This document shows positions 1-6,774 of a stretch of 12,249 nucleotides of DNA, piece by piece. The notes beneath the pieces were generated by a model. The model did no database searches. It was not told where the DNA came from and saw only the letters and a list, made by a program, of their open reading frames with translations. Numbering within the stretch: the stretch's first letter is position 1; the number at the start of each line of letters is the position of its first letter. The stretch lies in contig CAZZBP010000062.1 of the NCBI GenBank assembly GCA_964652755.1, forward strand, positions 1-12,249, read 5' to 3'. This DNA is from UBA11795 sp964652755. GTDB taxonomy: Bacteria; Chloroflexota; Dehalococcoidia; Lucifugimonadales; UBA826. The position numbers and the translations under genes were made by a program.

Positions 1-95
1 CGATATCGATCAACTTATGGGGCCCCCTTTTTTGTACGAATCGCGTGGAGTAACTATCGGATAACTTGTATTTTACCGACCGATGGTATCTTACG

Positions 96-109
96 GAAAC
101 CATGGTTTC
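96..109. repeat. 14-base perfect palindrome
   Basis: GAAACCATGGTTTC equals its own reverse complement. It could be an operator half-pair or chance; no gene start is close enough to favour a regulatory role. Confidence 0.3.
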
Positions 110-348
110 GGTCACCGTTTCTTGTTTTAGTTGGAAAGTGTAGGACATTCGAAAGCGTGGTGGCTAAAGTATCGCCAGCCTTTTAACAGCAGATAAATCA
201 CTGTCTTTGATTTCAGCAGAAAACAAACTGGAAATTATTTTCATGAAGTATAGACTTCGTGTTTAGTAACTATCGCCCCTTCATATCCATGCATAATTTC
301 ATATCTTCTCAAGGAATAACGAATATCGTTGTGGCATTATGAACTATG

Positions 349-378
349 TTGACATATTCGCAACGTGTTATTGATAAT
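349..378 (+). promoter_or_regulatory. Sigma70-type promoter candidate
   Basis: A perfect -35 hexamer TTGACA (349-354) is followed after 18 bases by GATAAT (373-378), a 5/6 match to the -10 consensus. A purine-rich ribosome-binding-like stretch (GGAAAGGA, 385-392) lies just downstream, six bases before a TTG at 399. The combination suggests a real transcription start near 385, although the gene it served is interrupted by an assembly gap. Confidence 0.45.
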
Positions 379-398
379 AGGCGTGGAAAGGATTTTAA

Positions 399-518
399 TT
401 GGCAGATTTACTGAAATTACGAATCTTGAAGAAGCCTATGATCNNNNNNNNNNGAAAGGCTTCCATACGCCAGTTGAACTGTGGCTATTCTCTGAATTTT
501 TTATTAGTTAGGAAGTGA
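399..518 (+). CDS. Possible gene start running into an assembly gap
   Basis: A TTG start at 399 follows an AAAGGA-like site (387-392) at six-base spacing and reads MADLLKLRILKKPMI before ten Ns. If the gap is truly ten bases, the frame stops at 516-518, giving about 39 residues. A different frame, open from 353 with a possible GTG at 383, stays open across the gap and ends at 509-511; its flanks read EITNLEEAYD and KGFHTPVELW and look more protein-like, but the promoter position argues against that start. The true gap length is unknown, so the frame cannot be fixed. No family was recognised. Confidence 0.15.
   Translation: MADLLKLRILKKPMIXXXXKASIRQLNCGYSLNFLLVRK
444..453. other. Assembly gap (10 N)
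   Basis: Ten Ns, probably a placeholder of unknown true length. It interrupts the only promoter-associated reading frame in the first kilobase. Confidence 0.95.
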
Positions 519-745
519 TAGTCAACAGCCACTTTATTCTCAAGCAAATAATACTGAGAATGCGGTGGTTTTGCTGTTTATAGGCACCTTGTGAACAATA
601 TCGCAACGCTGTTAAGGCAGTCGTAGGTGAAATAGTCCAAGATTACTCCGTGGTTCTACGTAGCCCGAGTTTTACGCAGTCCTACCAGAGAACCTATCTT
701 CGGTGAGCATACTTGTATAGGCGCCAGTTAAATGGCGTGAGCATA

Positions 746-773
746 GGGTTTCAACGGATGAACCCATTCTTTT
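746..773 (+). terminator. Weak terminator-like hairpin
   Basis: GGGTT (746-750) pairs with AACCC (761-765) across a ten-base loop and is followed by a T-rich run (767-773). A second small hairpin, CGCCA (722-726) with TGGCG (733-737), lies just upstream. The stems are only five base pairs, so either may be chance. Confidence 0.2.
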
Positions 774-1170
774 AAACATGGCTGCCAAGATAATCCAAAA
801 AAAGGGACAAAGAGACTTCCTTCAGAGTTAACTCCCTCTTCTGCTCCAACACTAATAACCATTTTGAATTCGCTCTAATCATCAACCACGACCAATTCTC
901 AATAGACCGACTAAGACAAGCAATAAAATTAGCCTCCCCGACCTCCGTAGATTTTGAGAATAGACTGGCTAAACAACCTAAATAAGCAATCTTAAATTGA
1001 AACACCTAGGCTAGCTGTACTACAAGCGATCATCTGTATATCGCGGTTTACACACTACATTTGGTTTTCAATGACACTCAGACCTTCACCAACACACCTC
1101 GGGCTACGGGAAACAATTCACTTTAAATAAATTTAAAAGTTTTGCCCTGCTCGATCGAAGATTTGAAGCA

Positions 1171-1176
1171 TATAAT
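1171..1176 (+). promoter_or_regulatory. Perfect -10 element just upstream of an ATG
   Basis: A perfect TATAAT ends six bases before the ATG at 1183, so transcription would be expected to start at or next to the initiation codon. No good -35 lies at 16-19 bases; the nearest candidate, TTGCCC at 1142-1147, is 23 bases away. No Shine-Dalgarno-like sequence separates the element from the ATG. The arrangement is that of a leaderless transcript heading the downstream cluster. Confidence 0.4.
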
Positions 1177-1182
1177 CAACTT

Positions 1183-1569
1183 ATGGAAAAACCCGACACC
1201 TTCGCCGAGAAACCCTTGGTGAACATCTCTGACTATGCTCACGATCTCATCACCGTGCCGAGAGCACATGTACGTATGGTGTTTTTCCAAGATTCTGCAG
1301 GGGTGTCATTAACCCATGAAGGACATGATCTGGTCAGATGTCCTCTTACTAAATCTGGTATGGCAGCCGCGGGATTTATGTCTCAAGCCATGGGCGTGGA
1401 GCTACCAGCACTAGGAGAAGCTGTTCAAATTAGGGTCTCGACCGGCGTTCTTTTCAGGGTAATAGCGATAGCCGAACTTGACTATGAGATTGTTGAATCG
1501 GGAATACTCCTTCATCGATTTCTGGAAGAGTCAGAATTGCAGAGGGGAGGAGCGGGGGGATCCGAATAG
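1183..1569 (+). CDS. Unrecognised 128-residue protein heading the fatty-acid cluster
   Basis: I do not recognise a family. The frame encodes 128 residues with no signal peptide or membrane segment. The middle alternates hydrophobic and charged residues as in a small alpha/beta domain (for example HVRMVFF near 29-35 and LFRVIAIAEL near 90-99), and the tail is glycine-rich (GGAGG). The ATG at 1183 has no Shine-Dalgarno-like site but a perfect TATAAT ends six bases before it, so translation may be leaderless. The frame is also open upstream of this ATG, so a longer product cannot be excluded. It ends 116 bases before the first dehydratase gene on the same strand, and its codon use resembles those neighbours. 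A link to lipid metabolism is only suggested by position. Confidence 0.55.
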   Translation: MEKPDTFAEKPLVNISDYAHDLITVPRAHVRMVFFQDSAGVSLTHEGHDLVRCPLTKSGMAAAGFMSQAMGVELPALGEAVQIRVSTGVLFRVIAIAELDYEIVESGILLHRFLEESELQRGGAGGSE

Positions 1570-1685
1570 TCCGTATAAGAGCAGGCTTTTTAATTGCTCC
1601 CTACATGGTATCGCCCATATAATTCCGTTCAGTCTCTCCACCTTAGGAATAACATTTAATCAGAGATTCAGGAGAGACGCCGCAT

Positions 1686-2123
1686 ATGACTTCTCAAAAC
1701 GATGTCACACCAACAATAGACTACGGTGCCCTTGCTATCGGACAAGAGGTGTCTCGACAATCCTACGTGCTCGACAAGAAATCTGTAGCTTTATACAGGG
1801 AGGCCGTACAGGATAACTCCTCAATGGGCACACCATATGAATCTACTGGCTTGGCAAATCTGGCTCCCCCTATGTCGGTGGCAGCTCTGAGCTTGAGGGG
1901 CGTGGTCACCGATCTCAAAATTCCAGGGGGCACACTTCACGTTGGTCAAGAAATAACCTATAACAAACCGGTAGAGGTGGGCGAGCACCTCGACTGTCTG
2001 GCGGTTCTGACTTCTAACAATGTAAGGGGAGATTGGAGATTTATGGTTGTAGATCTTCAAGTTAGCGATAGCGCCGGCGAAATTGTCATGGGCGGTAAGA
2101 GCACCATAATGCTGCCAGCATAG
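1686..2123 (+). CDS. MaoC-like hotdog dehydratase subunit, HadA-like
   Basis: This 145-residue protein resembles the FAS1-like/MaoC N-terminal dehydratase family, one half of the two-subunit (3R)-hydroxyacyl-ACP or -CoA dehydratases such as mycobacterial HadA. The visible signature is the central strand LHVGQEITYNKPVEVGE (about 84-100), typical of MaoC hotdog folds, after an APPM turn (60-63). It lacks the D...H catalytic pair of R-hydratases, as expected for the partner subunit. An AGGAGA site lies about ten bases before the ATG. The next gene, nine bases downstream, encodes the catalytic-type subunit, so the two probably form a heterodimer. The alternative is a small CoA-thioester dehydratase of other metabolism. 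The family call is firm; the substrate is inferred from the plsX, fabG and fabL neighbours. Confidence 0.8.
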   Translation: MTSQNDVTPTIDYGALAIGQEVSRQSYVLDKKSVALYREAVQDNSSMGTPYESTGLANLAPPMSVAALSLRGVVTDLKIPGGTLHVGQEITYNKPVEVGEHLDCLAVLTSNNVRGDWRFMVVDLQVSDSAGEIVMGGKSTIMLPA

Positions 2124-2132
2124 GGAACCTAT

Positions 2133-2555
2133 ATGAAACAGGGTACTGATCTTAAACAAATTACGAAGCAAATCAGCATAAAACAAATACGACTTTATGC
2201 TGAGGCATCAGGGGATTTCAATCCTATTCACGTGGACGAAGAGTACGCCAGAAAATCCCAATACGGGCAAAACATCGCCCACGGGATGATGGTCGCTGCA
2301 TCCATTTCTGAAATCATGACGTCGTCATTCGGATCCGCTTGGCATAGTACCGGTAAGATGAAGATACGATTCCGCGCTCCTGTATTCCCTGGAGATATGA
2401 TAACGGCAACAGGGCATGTAAAAGAGATCGCCGAAACAAACCGTGGCAGTGAGATAAGGTGCACTGTAACAGTAACGAGACAGACAGGGGAGGTTGCCAT
2501 TTCCGGTGCTGCTTCCATTACTGTCTCTTCCCAAGTGCCAACTAACACACACTAG
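2133..2555 (+). CDS. MaoC-like (R)-specific hydratase/dehydratase, catalytic subunit, HadB-like
   Basis: The 140-residue protein carries the (R)-hydratase motif YAEASGDFNPIH at 22-33, with the catalytic Asp28 and His33, followed by IAHGMM at 48-53. These are hallmarks of the MaoC/PhaJ/HadB family, which interconverts (3R)-hydroxyacyl and trans-2-enoyl thioesters. A GGGAA stretch about eight bases before the ATG may serve ribosome binding. It follows the HadA-like gene by nine bases and precedes plsX by ten, so the three are almost certainly cotranscribed. In this context it most likely performs the dehydration step of type II fatty-acid elongation, in place of FabZ or FabA. A PhaJ-like role, drawing hydroxyacyl-CoA from beta-oxidation, is the main alternative. 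Confidence 0.85.
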   Translation: MKQGTDLKQITKQISIKQIRLYAEASGDFNPIHVDEEYARKSQYGQNIAHGMMVAASISEIMTSSFGSAWHSTGKMKIRFRAPVFPGDMITATGHVKEIAETNRGSEIRCTVTVTRQTGEVAISGAASITVSSQVPTNTH

Positions 2556-2565
2556 GAGAATTTCA

Positions 2566-3573
2566 GTGAGGGATAATTTCAGGGTTGCAATAGATGCGTT
2601 AGGAGGCGATAACGCTCCCGCCGCGCCGGTGGAAGGGGCTGTCCTAGCCGCACGAAACAACGGGGCGGAAGTTCTTTTGGTAGGAAATTCAAATATTGTT
2701 TAAGCGTAGCTTAATAAACACGACGTTAAAGGGCTTCCCATAAGCGTTATCTCTTCGGAAGGAAAAATAGAAGATGATGAAGCTCCGGCACTTGCGTTAA
2801 GGCAGAAGCCGAAAGCCTCCATACTCGTAGCAACTTCACTGGTCAAAAAAGGGATGGCCGACGCACTTATATCGATGGGATCAACAGGAGGAACAATGGC
2901 AGCAGCCGTTGTAGTACTCGGCACCATAGAAGGAATAGAAAGACCTGCGATAGGCGGGCCAATAATAGGTTCCGCGCCCCATCAAACGATACTCGACCTA
3001 GGATCGAACATAGACTGCAAGCCTTCTCAGATTCTGGGCTTTTCAGTTCTAGGATCAGTATTTAGCAAGTCACTGCTCAAAATCGAGGATCCCAAAGTCG
3101 CTATACTCAGTGTAGGTAGCGAAGAAGGCAAGGGTAACGCGTTAACAAAAGAATCCTCTGAATTGTTGCAACGAAGCGGCCTGAACTTCATTGGCAACGT
3201 GGAGGGCCATGACTTAGTTACAGGGAAAGCCGACGTTGTTGTTTGCGATGGATTTATCGGGAACGTGATTCTCAAGCTAGTGGAAGGACTAGGAAAAGGT
3301 CTAGAAACACAGCTTCAATCAATCCTATCAGGCAAAATACCAGGGAAAGTGCTTGAAGCACTTATTCAAGAACTTTACAGAAATAACAACGTTGTTGACG
3401 CTCGAGGAGGCGGCCCCGTATTTGGCGTTAACGGCGTTAGCATCATCGGTCATGGCAGCGCAACAGCAAGGACAATTGAAAAAGCAGTGGATATGGCACA
3501 TATGTGTGTAGAAACAAAACTTATTGAAGAGATGAATATGCAAGTCCCGCTGGTAATGGCAAACGCGGGATAA
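2566..3573 (+). pseudogene. plsX: plsX, phosphate acyltransferase, interrupted by two in-frame stops
   Basis: PlsX converts acyl-ACP and phosphate into acyl-phosphate for phospholipid synthesis. From a GTG at 2566, behind AGGAGA at six-base spacing, one frame runs 335 sense-length codons to TAA at 3571-3573, about the normal family length. Family landmarks are present: GGDNAP at 13-18, then GSTGGTMAA, LDLGSNIDCKP, GNVEGHD and CDGFIGNV. Two stops break it: TAA at 2701-2703 (codon 46) and TAG at 2707-2709 (codon 48), with no frameshift on either side. The downstream ATG at 2854 could give at most a 239-residue fragment lacking the N-terminal GGDNAP region; AAGGG abuts that ATG too closely for normal initiation. 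Either the gene is recently inactivated or the consensus has errors here. Family identity is secure; functional state is not. Confidence 0.88.
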
Positions 3574-3599
3574 CTGTCTATATTCAGTCAGGAGTCACC

Positions 3600-4355
3600 G
3601 TGGCAGGAATACAGGATCTAGAAGGAAAATTCGCGTTGGTAACAGGTGCGAGTAAGGGTATTGGGAGGGCATCGGCCGTGGAACTCGCCAATATGGGTGC
3701 GAATGTAGTAGTGAATTACAATTCGTCGCCGAAAGAAGCTGAACGTACTGTCGAACTGGCCAAGGCATGTGGGGTAGATGCCTTCGCCGCTAAAGCGGAT
3801 GTCGGTGATCCAGACCAAGTCAAGTCAATGCTCGATGAAGCTACAACCCGGTTCGGACAAATAGACATTCTTGTAAATAACGCGGGTGTCATCGACGACG
3901 GATTACTGCTCCGTATGACGGACAAAGCATGGGACAGAGTCATCAACACTAATTTAAACGGAACTTTTTACTGTACCCGAGCAGTTCTCCGCTCCATGGT
4001 GCGGGCACGGTGGGGCAGGATTATCAATATTGGATCGGTAGTTGGACTGAGAGGCAACATCGGACAAACGAACTACACCGCATCCAAGGCAGCCATTAAC
4101 GGATTTACGTACGCACTAGCAAAGGAAGTAGCAACCCGCAACATCACTGTGAACACAATCACCCCCGGCTATATACACACTGAAACCGTTGAGGTATTAA
4201 CTGACAAACAAAAAGAAACAATTATGACCTGGATCCCTATGCAACGTTTTGGAGAGGTTGACGACATAGCTAATATGGTCGGCTACCTGGCTAGTCAAAG
4301 AGCTAAATATGTGACCGGGCAGGTAATAAGTGTTGACGGAGGAATGGCCATCTAG
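3600..4355 (+). CDS. fabG: 3-oxoacyl-ACP reductase (FabG/PhaB-type SDR)
   Basis: A 251-residue classical short-chain dehydrogenase/reductase that reduces 3-oxoacyl thioesters with NADPH. The cofactor motif TGASKGIG is at 15-22, NNAG at 93-96, the active-site Asn at 118, and the catalytic triad at Ser146, Tyr159 and Lys163 (YTASK). The GTG start at 3600 lies about five bases after an AGGAG site. The stretch around IGSVVG resembles FabG, while GQTNY and the TVNTITPGYI region resemble PhaB acetoacetyl-CoA reductases. Between plsX and fabL, the fatty-acid ketoreductase role is favoured; with the upstream R-hydratase pair, an acetoacetyl-CoA reductase role remains possible. It starts 26 bases after plsX and the residues required for activity are intact. 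Confidence 0.88.
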   Translation: MAGIQDLEGKFALVTGASKGIGRASAVELANMGANVVVNYNSSPKEAERTVELAKACGVDAFAAKADVGDPDQVKSMLDEATTRFGQIDILVNNAGVIDDGLLLRMTDKAWDRVINTNLNGTFYCTRAVLRSMVRARWGRIINIGSVVGLRGNIGQTNYTASKAAINGFTYALAKEVATRNITVNTITPGYIHTETVEVLTDKQKETIMTWIPMQRFGEVDDIANMVGYLASQRAKYVTGQVISVDGGMAI

Positions 4356-4387
4356 ACTGGGACGCTCCAGGCACAGGCCAGAATTAT

Positions 4388-5152
4388 ATGACTGATTTTA
4401 GTGGAAAAATAGTTCTCGTTACTGGTGCTTCTCGCGGTATAGGTAAATCGATCGCCCTGGAGTTTGCAAAAAGAGGGGCAGACATTGCCTTCAACTACCT
4501 TCGTAACCATTCCGCAGCAGAAAAGACTAAGGAAGATATAGAGCAGCTAGGAGTACAGTGCTTAAAAGTTAGGGCCCATCTAGGCGATCCGGAAAAAATT
4601 ATTGGATTGTTCAACGACTTGGAAGAGAAGTTTGGTAAGCTCGATGTTCTTGTTAACAATGCCGCCTCGGGAATTCAACGAAAGGCTCAAGAACTCGAAA
4701 CCAAGCACTGGGACTGGACAATGAGCATAAATGCGCGAGCTCCATGGCTTTGCGCGATGGAGTCCGTAAGGCTTATGGCCGAAGGTGGAAGTATCGTCAA
4801 CATCACGTCGGAGGGCTCTCGAAAGGTTCTCCCATATTACCTGTCTGTAGGGACATCTAAAGCAGCATTGGAGGCTGTGACTCGTTACCTTGCAGTGGAA
4901 CTTGCCCCTAAAGGCATTAACGTCAATGCTGTGTCAGGAGGGTATGTAGAAACCGACGCCCTCGAGACATTCCCTAACAAAGAAAACATGGTATGTGCAG
5001 GCAAAGCAACATTAGCAGGCAGGACGATCACGGCTGAAGATATCGCCAAGGTAACAGCATTTCTTTGTACGAAGGACGCTGACATGATCCGTGGGCAAAT
5101 TATCGTTGTCGATGGAGGAATAACTCTGCCAGCAGAATTATCGGACCTATAG
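4388..5152 (+). CDS. fabL: Enoyl-ACP reductase III (FabL-type)
   Basis: A 254-residue SDR closely matching the FabL family, the NADPH-dependent enoyl-ACP reductase first described in Bacillus subtilis. The cofactor motif TGASRGIG is at 12-19. FabL-specific landmarks, compared with the B. subtilis protein from memory, are NNAASG (90-95), HWDWTM (107-112), the VNAVSGG segment, TDALETFPN, and the C-terminal DMIRGQIIVVDGG. The catalytic spacing is Tyr151-x6-Lys158, the FabL pattern rather than the Y-x3-K of FabG. It follows fabG by 32 bases and has only a weak ribosome-binding site. It would complete the elongation cycle whose dehydratase and ketoreductase lie upstream. The next genes are convergent, 18 bases away, so the cluster ends here. 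Confidence 0.9.
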   Translation: MTDFSGKIVLVTGASRGIGKSIALEFAKRGADIAFNYLRNHSAAEKTKEDIEQLGVQCLKVRAHLGDPEKIIGLFNDLEEKFGKLDVLVNNAASGIQRKAQELETKHWDWTMSINARAPWLCAMESVRLMAEGGSIVNITSEGSRKVLPYYLSVGTSKAALEAVTRYLAVELAPKGINVNAVSGGYVETDALETFPNKENMVCAGKATLAGRTITAEDIAKVTAFLCTKDADMIRGQIIVVDGGITLPAELSDL

Positions 5153-5170
5153 TCGACTAATTACAGCAAT

Positions 5171-6139
5171 TTACTCGGCAAGTATTTCTGTGACAGTTAC
5201 AGATGTTGGGCCACAGTTCAAGACTGTCCCGAATTTCGCATAGGCGTTGCGAACAAATCCCAGCCCCACTCCGTCCAACGCAGAAGTTATTACTCCGGCA
5301 GTATGGCCATCTATCAAAAGATTTTTTTCATTGATGGTCCCGTTCCAAACAAGCTTCACTAACTTTTTCTGAACCTTTTCATAGGTATTCAGACGAGCAA
5401 CAACTTCTTGACCTATGTAACAGCCCTTGTTAAAGCTGATATGTTCAATAAGACCAGCTTCCAAGGGATTAAAATCTTCCGTTAGTTCCGATCCAAATGC
5501 CGGGTATCCGGATTCGACTCTAATTCGTTCGTACTCATCGAGAGACAATTCTGCGTGAATGCCAGCAACTTCAAGTTCCTGGCTCACAGTTTCGGCGGCT
5601 ACTAAAGGGCCTATAACATCCAGACAAGGCTCACTCAACATTTGTGACCGGATAACGATACAGTCAGTCCCACAGATTTCTTCCTTTAAGGCGTGGAACC
5701 TATCTAATTGGGCCACTTCACTGGATAAGCTGGGACTCGTATTGCCCAAGATCCTAAATTGAAAGGTCTCATCAGATATATCGACGGTTTCAACATCTTC
5801 CATGATGGTATAAAACTCGATCCACTCTTCTATCTTTCCGGTAGCAGCGCCAGAAGTTACCACCAGCAGACCATCATCCTCGAGATGAACACCGAGAAAA
5901 TCAATAATCCTGCCCTTGTTCGTAGTAAGAACAGAACCCATGCCCATACCGGGGGCGACCAAATCCGTCAAACGATTTGTAGATAGCCTGTCAAGCAGGT
6001 CCAGAGCATCGCTGCCGCGCAGACGAAGCCTACCCAAGTAAGAAGAGAGATTTACGAAAGAATCGTCTGTCTTGAAGGGGATCACACTCCGTGATAATTT
6101 ATCTAGACTTACACGCTGAACGAAGTCCCACATCCACAA
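5171..6139 (-). CDS. ygfZ: YgfZ/GcvT-like folate-binding protein, Fe-S cluster maintenance
   Basis: The 322-residue frame shows the YgfZ signature KGCYIGQEV at 238-246, with Cys240 as the conserved cysteine, preceded by the RVESGYP and GSELTEDFNP segments typical of the GcvT/YgfZ fold. YgfZ proteins bind a folate and help make or repair certain Fe-S enzymes. The start is uncertain: the ATG at 6139 overlaps the upstream Fe-S carrier gene by 31 bases and has no visible ribosome-binding site, while a GTG at 6085 would give 304 residues beginning close to the usual domain start. The overlap implies cotranscription, and perhaps coupled translation, with the carrier gene, which fits a joint Fe-S role. 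An aminomethyltransferase (GcvT) is less likely given the YgfZ cysteine motif. Confidence 0.85.
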   Translation of the reverse strand: MWMWDFVQRVSLDKLSRSVIPFKTDDSFVNLSSYLGRLRLRGSDALDLLDRLSTNRLTDLVAPGMGMGSVLTTNKGRIIDFLGVHLEDDGLLVVTSGAATGKIEEWIEFYTIMEDVETVDISDETFQFRILGNTSPSLSSEVAQLDRFHALKEEICGTDCIVIRSQMLSEPCLDVIGPLVAAETVSQELEVAGIHAELSLDEYERIRVESGYPAFGSELTEDFNPLEAGLIEHISFNKGCYIGQEVVARLNTYEKVQKKLVKLVWNGTINEKNLLIDGHTAGVITSALDGVGLGFVRNAYAKFGTVLNCGPTSVTVTEILAE

Positions 6140-6465
6140 GTAGTTTTAGCATTAGGATTATTGAACACAAATCCCTTGCCATTTAGACCACCCGAATACT
6201 CAAGGACGGTACCTGCCAAAAAGATATATGATTTTTTATCGACGTAAAGCCGGATATCGTGCTCTTCGACGATTTTGTCGTTTTCTCCGGGTCCGTCGTT
6301 AACGATCTCAAGTATATAAGTAAGACCCGAGCACCCTCCACCTTTCACTCCCACTCTTAGATCTGCATCGGGGTTACCCTCGGCAGCAGCGAATTGCTTG
6401 ACATGTACAGCGGCCTCTTCGCTTATAGTAATTGTCAATGGTTCCGGAGTGGTTTTCGTGGCCAT
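6109..6465 (-). CDS. erpA: A-type iron-sulfur carrier (ErpA/IscA/HesB family)
   Basis: The 118-residue protein has the three conserved cysteines of A-type carriers: Cys45 in KGGGCSGL and Cys110/Cys112 in TCGCGTSFSV, which ligate Fe-S clusters for transfer to target enzymes. The C-terminal CGCGTSFS is closer to ErpA than to IscA, but ErpA, IscA and SufA are hard to separate by eye. The ATG at 6465 is preferred because AGGAG lies exactly six bases before it; an in-frame ATG at 6525 would add 20 residues not typical of the family. A TTGACT/TAGAAT promoter lies about 70 bases upstream. The gene overlaps the downstream ygfZ-like gene, forming a two-gene Fe-S operon. Confidence 0.9.
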   Translation of the reverse strand: MATKTTPEPLTITISEEAAVHVKQFAAAEGNPDADLRVGVKGGGCSGLTYILEIVNDGPGENDKIVEEHDIRLYVDKKSYIFLAGTVLEYSGGLNGKGFVFNNPNAKTTCGCGTSFSV

Positions 6466-6487
6466 CGAATGCTCCTGTCTCCCGCTA

Positions 6488-6509
6488 CGAGATGATCCTT
6501 CATCCCTCG
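6488..6509 (-). promoter_or_regulatory. Small hairpin in the leader of the Fe-S operon
   Basis: In the predicted leader between the promoter and the carrier gene, GATGA pairs with TCATC across a four-base AGGA loop, extended by CGA/TCG beyond a two-base bulge. It is short and lies about 23 bases before the start codon. It could affect translation or be chance. Confidence 0.2.
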
Positions 6510-6543
6510 GCAGAATATTCCACATTATTGTGCTTTGACGTAG

Positions 6544-6572
6544 ATTCTATAAACCGGATGCCTTCCAGTCAA
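6544..6572 (-). promoter_or_regulatory. Sigma70-type promoter of the Fe-S carrier/ygfZ operon
   Basis: On the minus strand, TTGACT (6572-6567) is followed after exactly 17 bases by TAGAAT (6549-6544), each one base from consensus. The predicted transcription start is near 6537, giving a leader of about 70 bases that carries the AGGAG site of the carrier gene. Confidence 0.6.
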
Positions 6573-6634
6573 TCCACACAGCAGCAGAAATATCCCCAGG
6601 GGCCTATTGACTCGGAAATAATAAGGAGTCTCTA

Positions 6635-6774
6635 ATGAGCTCGTTGGAGATCCAGAAGTATCTGCAAAAAAAAGTTGGCCGCGAGACAACAACACTGCCT
6701 ACTTTCACCGCAATAGGCTGTTGGCCGACTCCGTCCTCACGGAACTGACTGGCCGTGACATTTCTTCGACTTAA
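6635..6774 (+). CDS. Tiny gene with A8 frameshift site, unrecognised
   Basis: AAGGAG (6623-6628) sits six bases before the ATG at 6635, one of the best ribosome-binding sites in the window. The frame reads MSSLEIQKYLQKK to a run of eight As (6666-6673), then continues to TGA at 6746-6748 (37 residues). One extra A in the run would switch to a frame reading RLLADSVLTELTGRDIS and ending at TAA 6772-6774, giving 46 residues with a more natural composition. The later stop shares the tetramer TTAA with the stop of the convergent zinc-ribbon gene. Possible explanations are a sequencing error in the homopolymer, a recent inactivating slip, or ribosomal or transcriptional slippage. No family recognised. 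Confidence 0.4.

Larger units (their letters stand above)
1..1140. other. Gene-poor stretch with no convincing gene
   Basis: I see no reading frame with a recognisable family, start and ribosome-binding site here. All frames are frequently interrupted. The contents are a 14-base palindrome (96-109), a promoter-like pair (349-378), a ribosome-binding-like site with a short frame into an N gap (399-518), two small hairpins (722-737 and 746-765), and an open plus-strand frame without a start codon at 794-985. An overlapping minus-strand frame at 772-1005 looks like chance. Because other genes in this window are decayed, this stretch may be the remains of one or more lost genes, but nothing in it identifies them. 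Confidence 0.5.

Noticed and set aside
15..35. GGGGCCCC followed by six Ts near the left edge as a terminator.
   Set aside because: The palindrome leaves no loop for a hairpin, and the upstream context is cut off by the window edge.
772..1005. 77-residue minus-strand frame in the gene-poor left end.
   Set aside because: No ribosome-binding site, no recognisable family, and the opposite strand is equally open over part of it.
9..1186. Twelve-base direct repeat ATCAACTTATGG at 9-20 and 1175-1186.
   Set aside because: A few 12-base matches are expected by chance in 12 kb, and there is no extension or terminal structure indicating a mobile element.
2701..2709. Programmed readthrough or special amino-acid insertion in plsX.
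   Set aside because: Two different stops (TAA and TAG) within three codons do not match known recoding signals, and no stem-loop is evident directly downstream.
6432..6635. 67-residue plus-strand frame ending in TAATG overlap with the tiny A8 gene, suggesting translational coupling.
   Set aside because: It lies antisense to the start of the Fe-S carrier gene and its promoter, has odd composition, and the downstream gene has its own strong ribosome-binding site.
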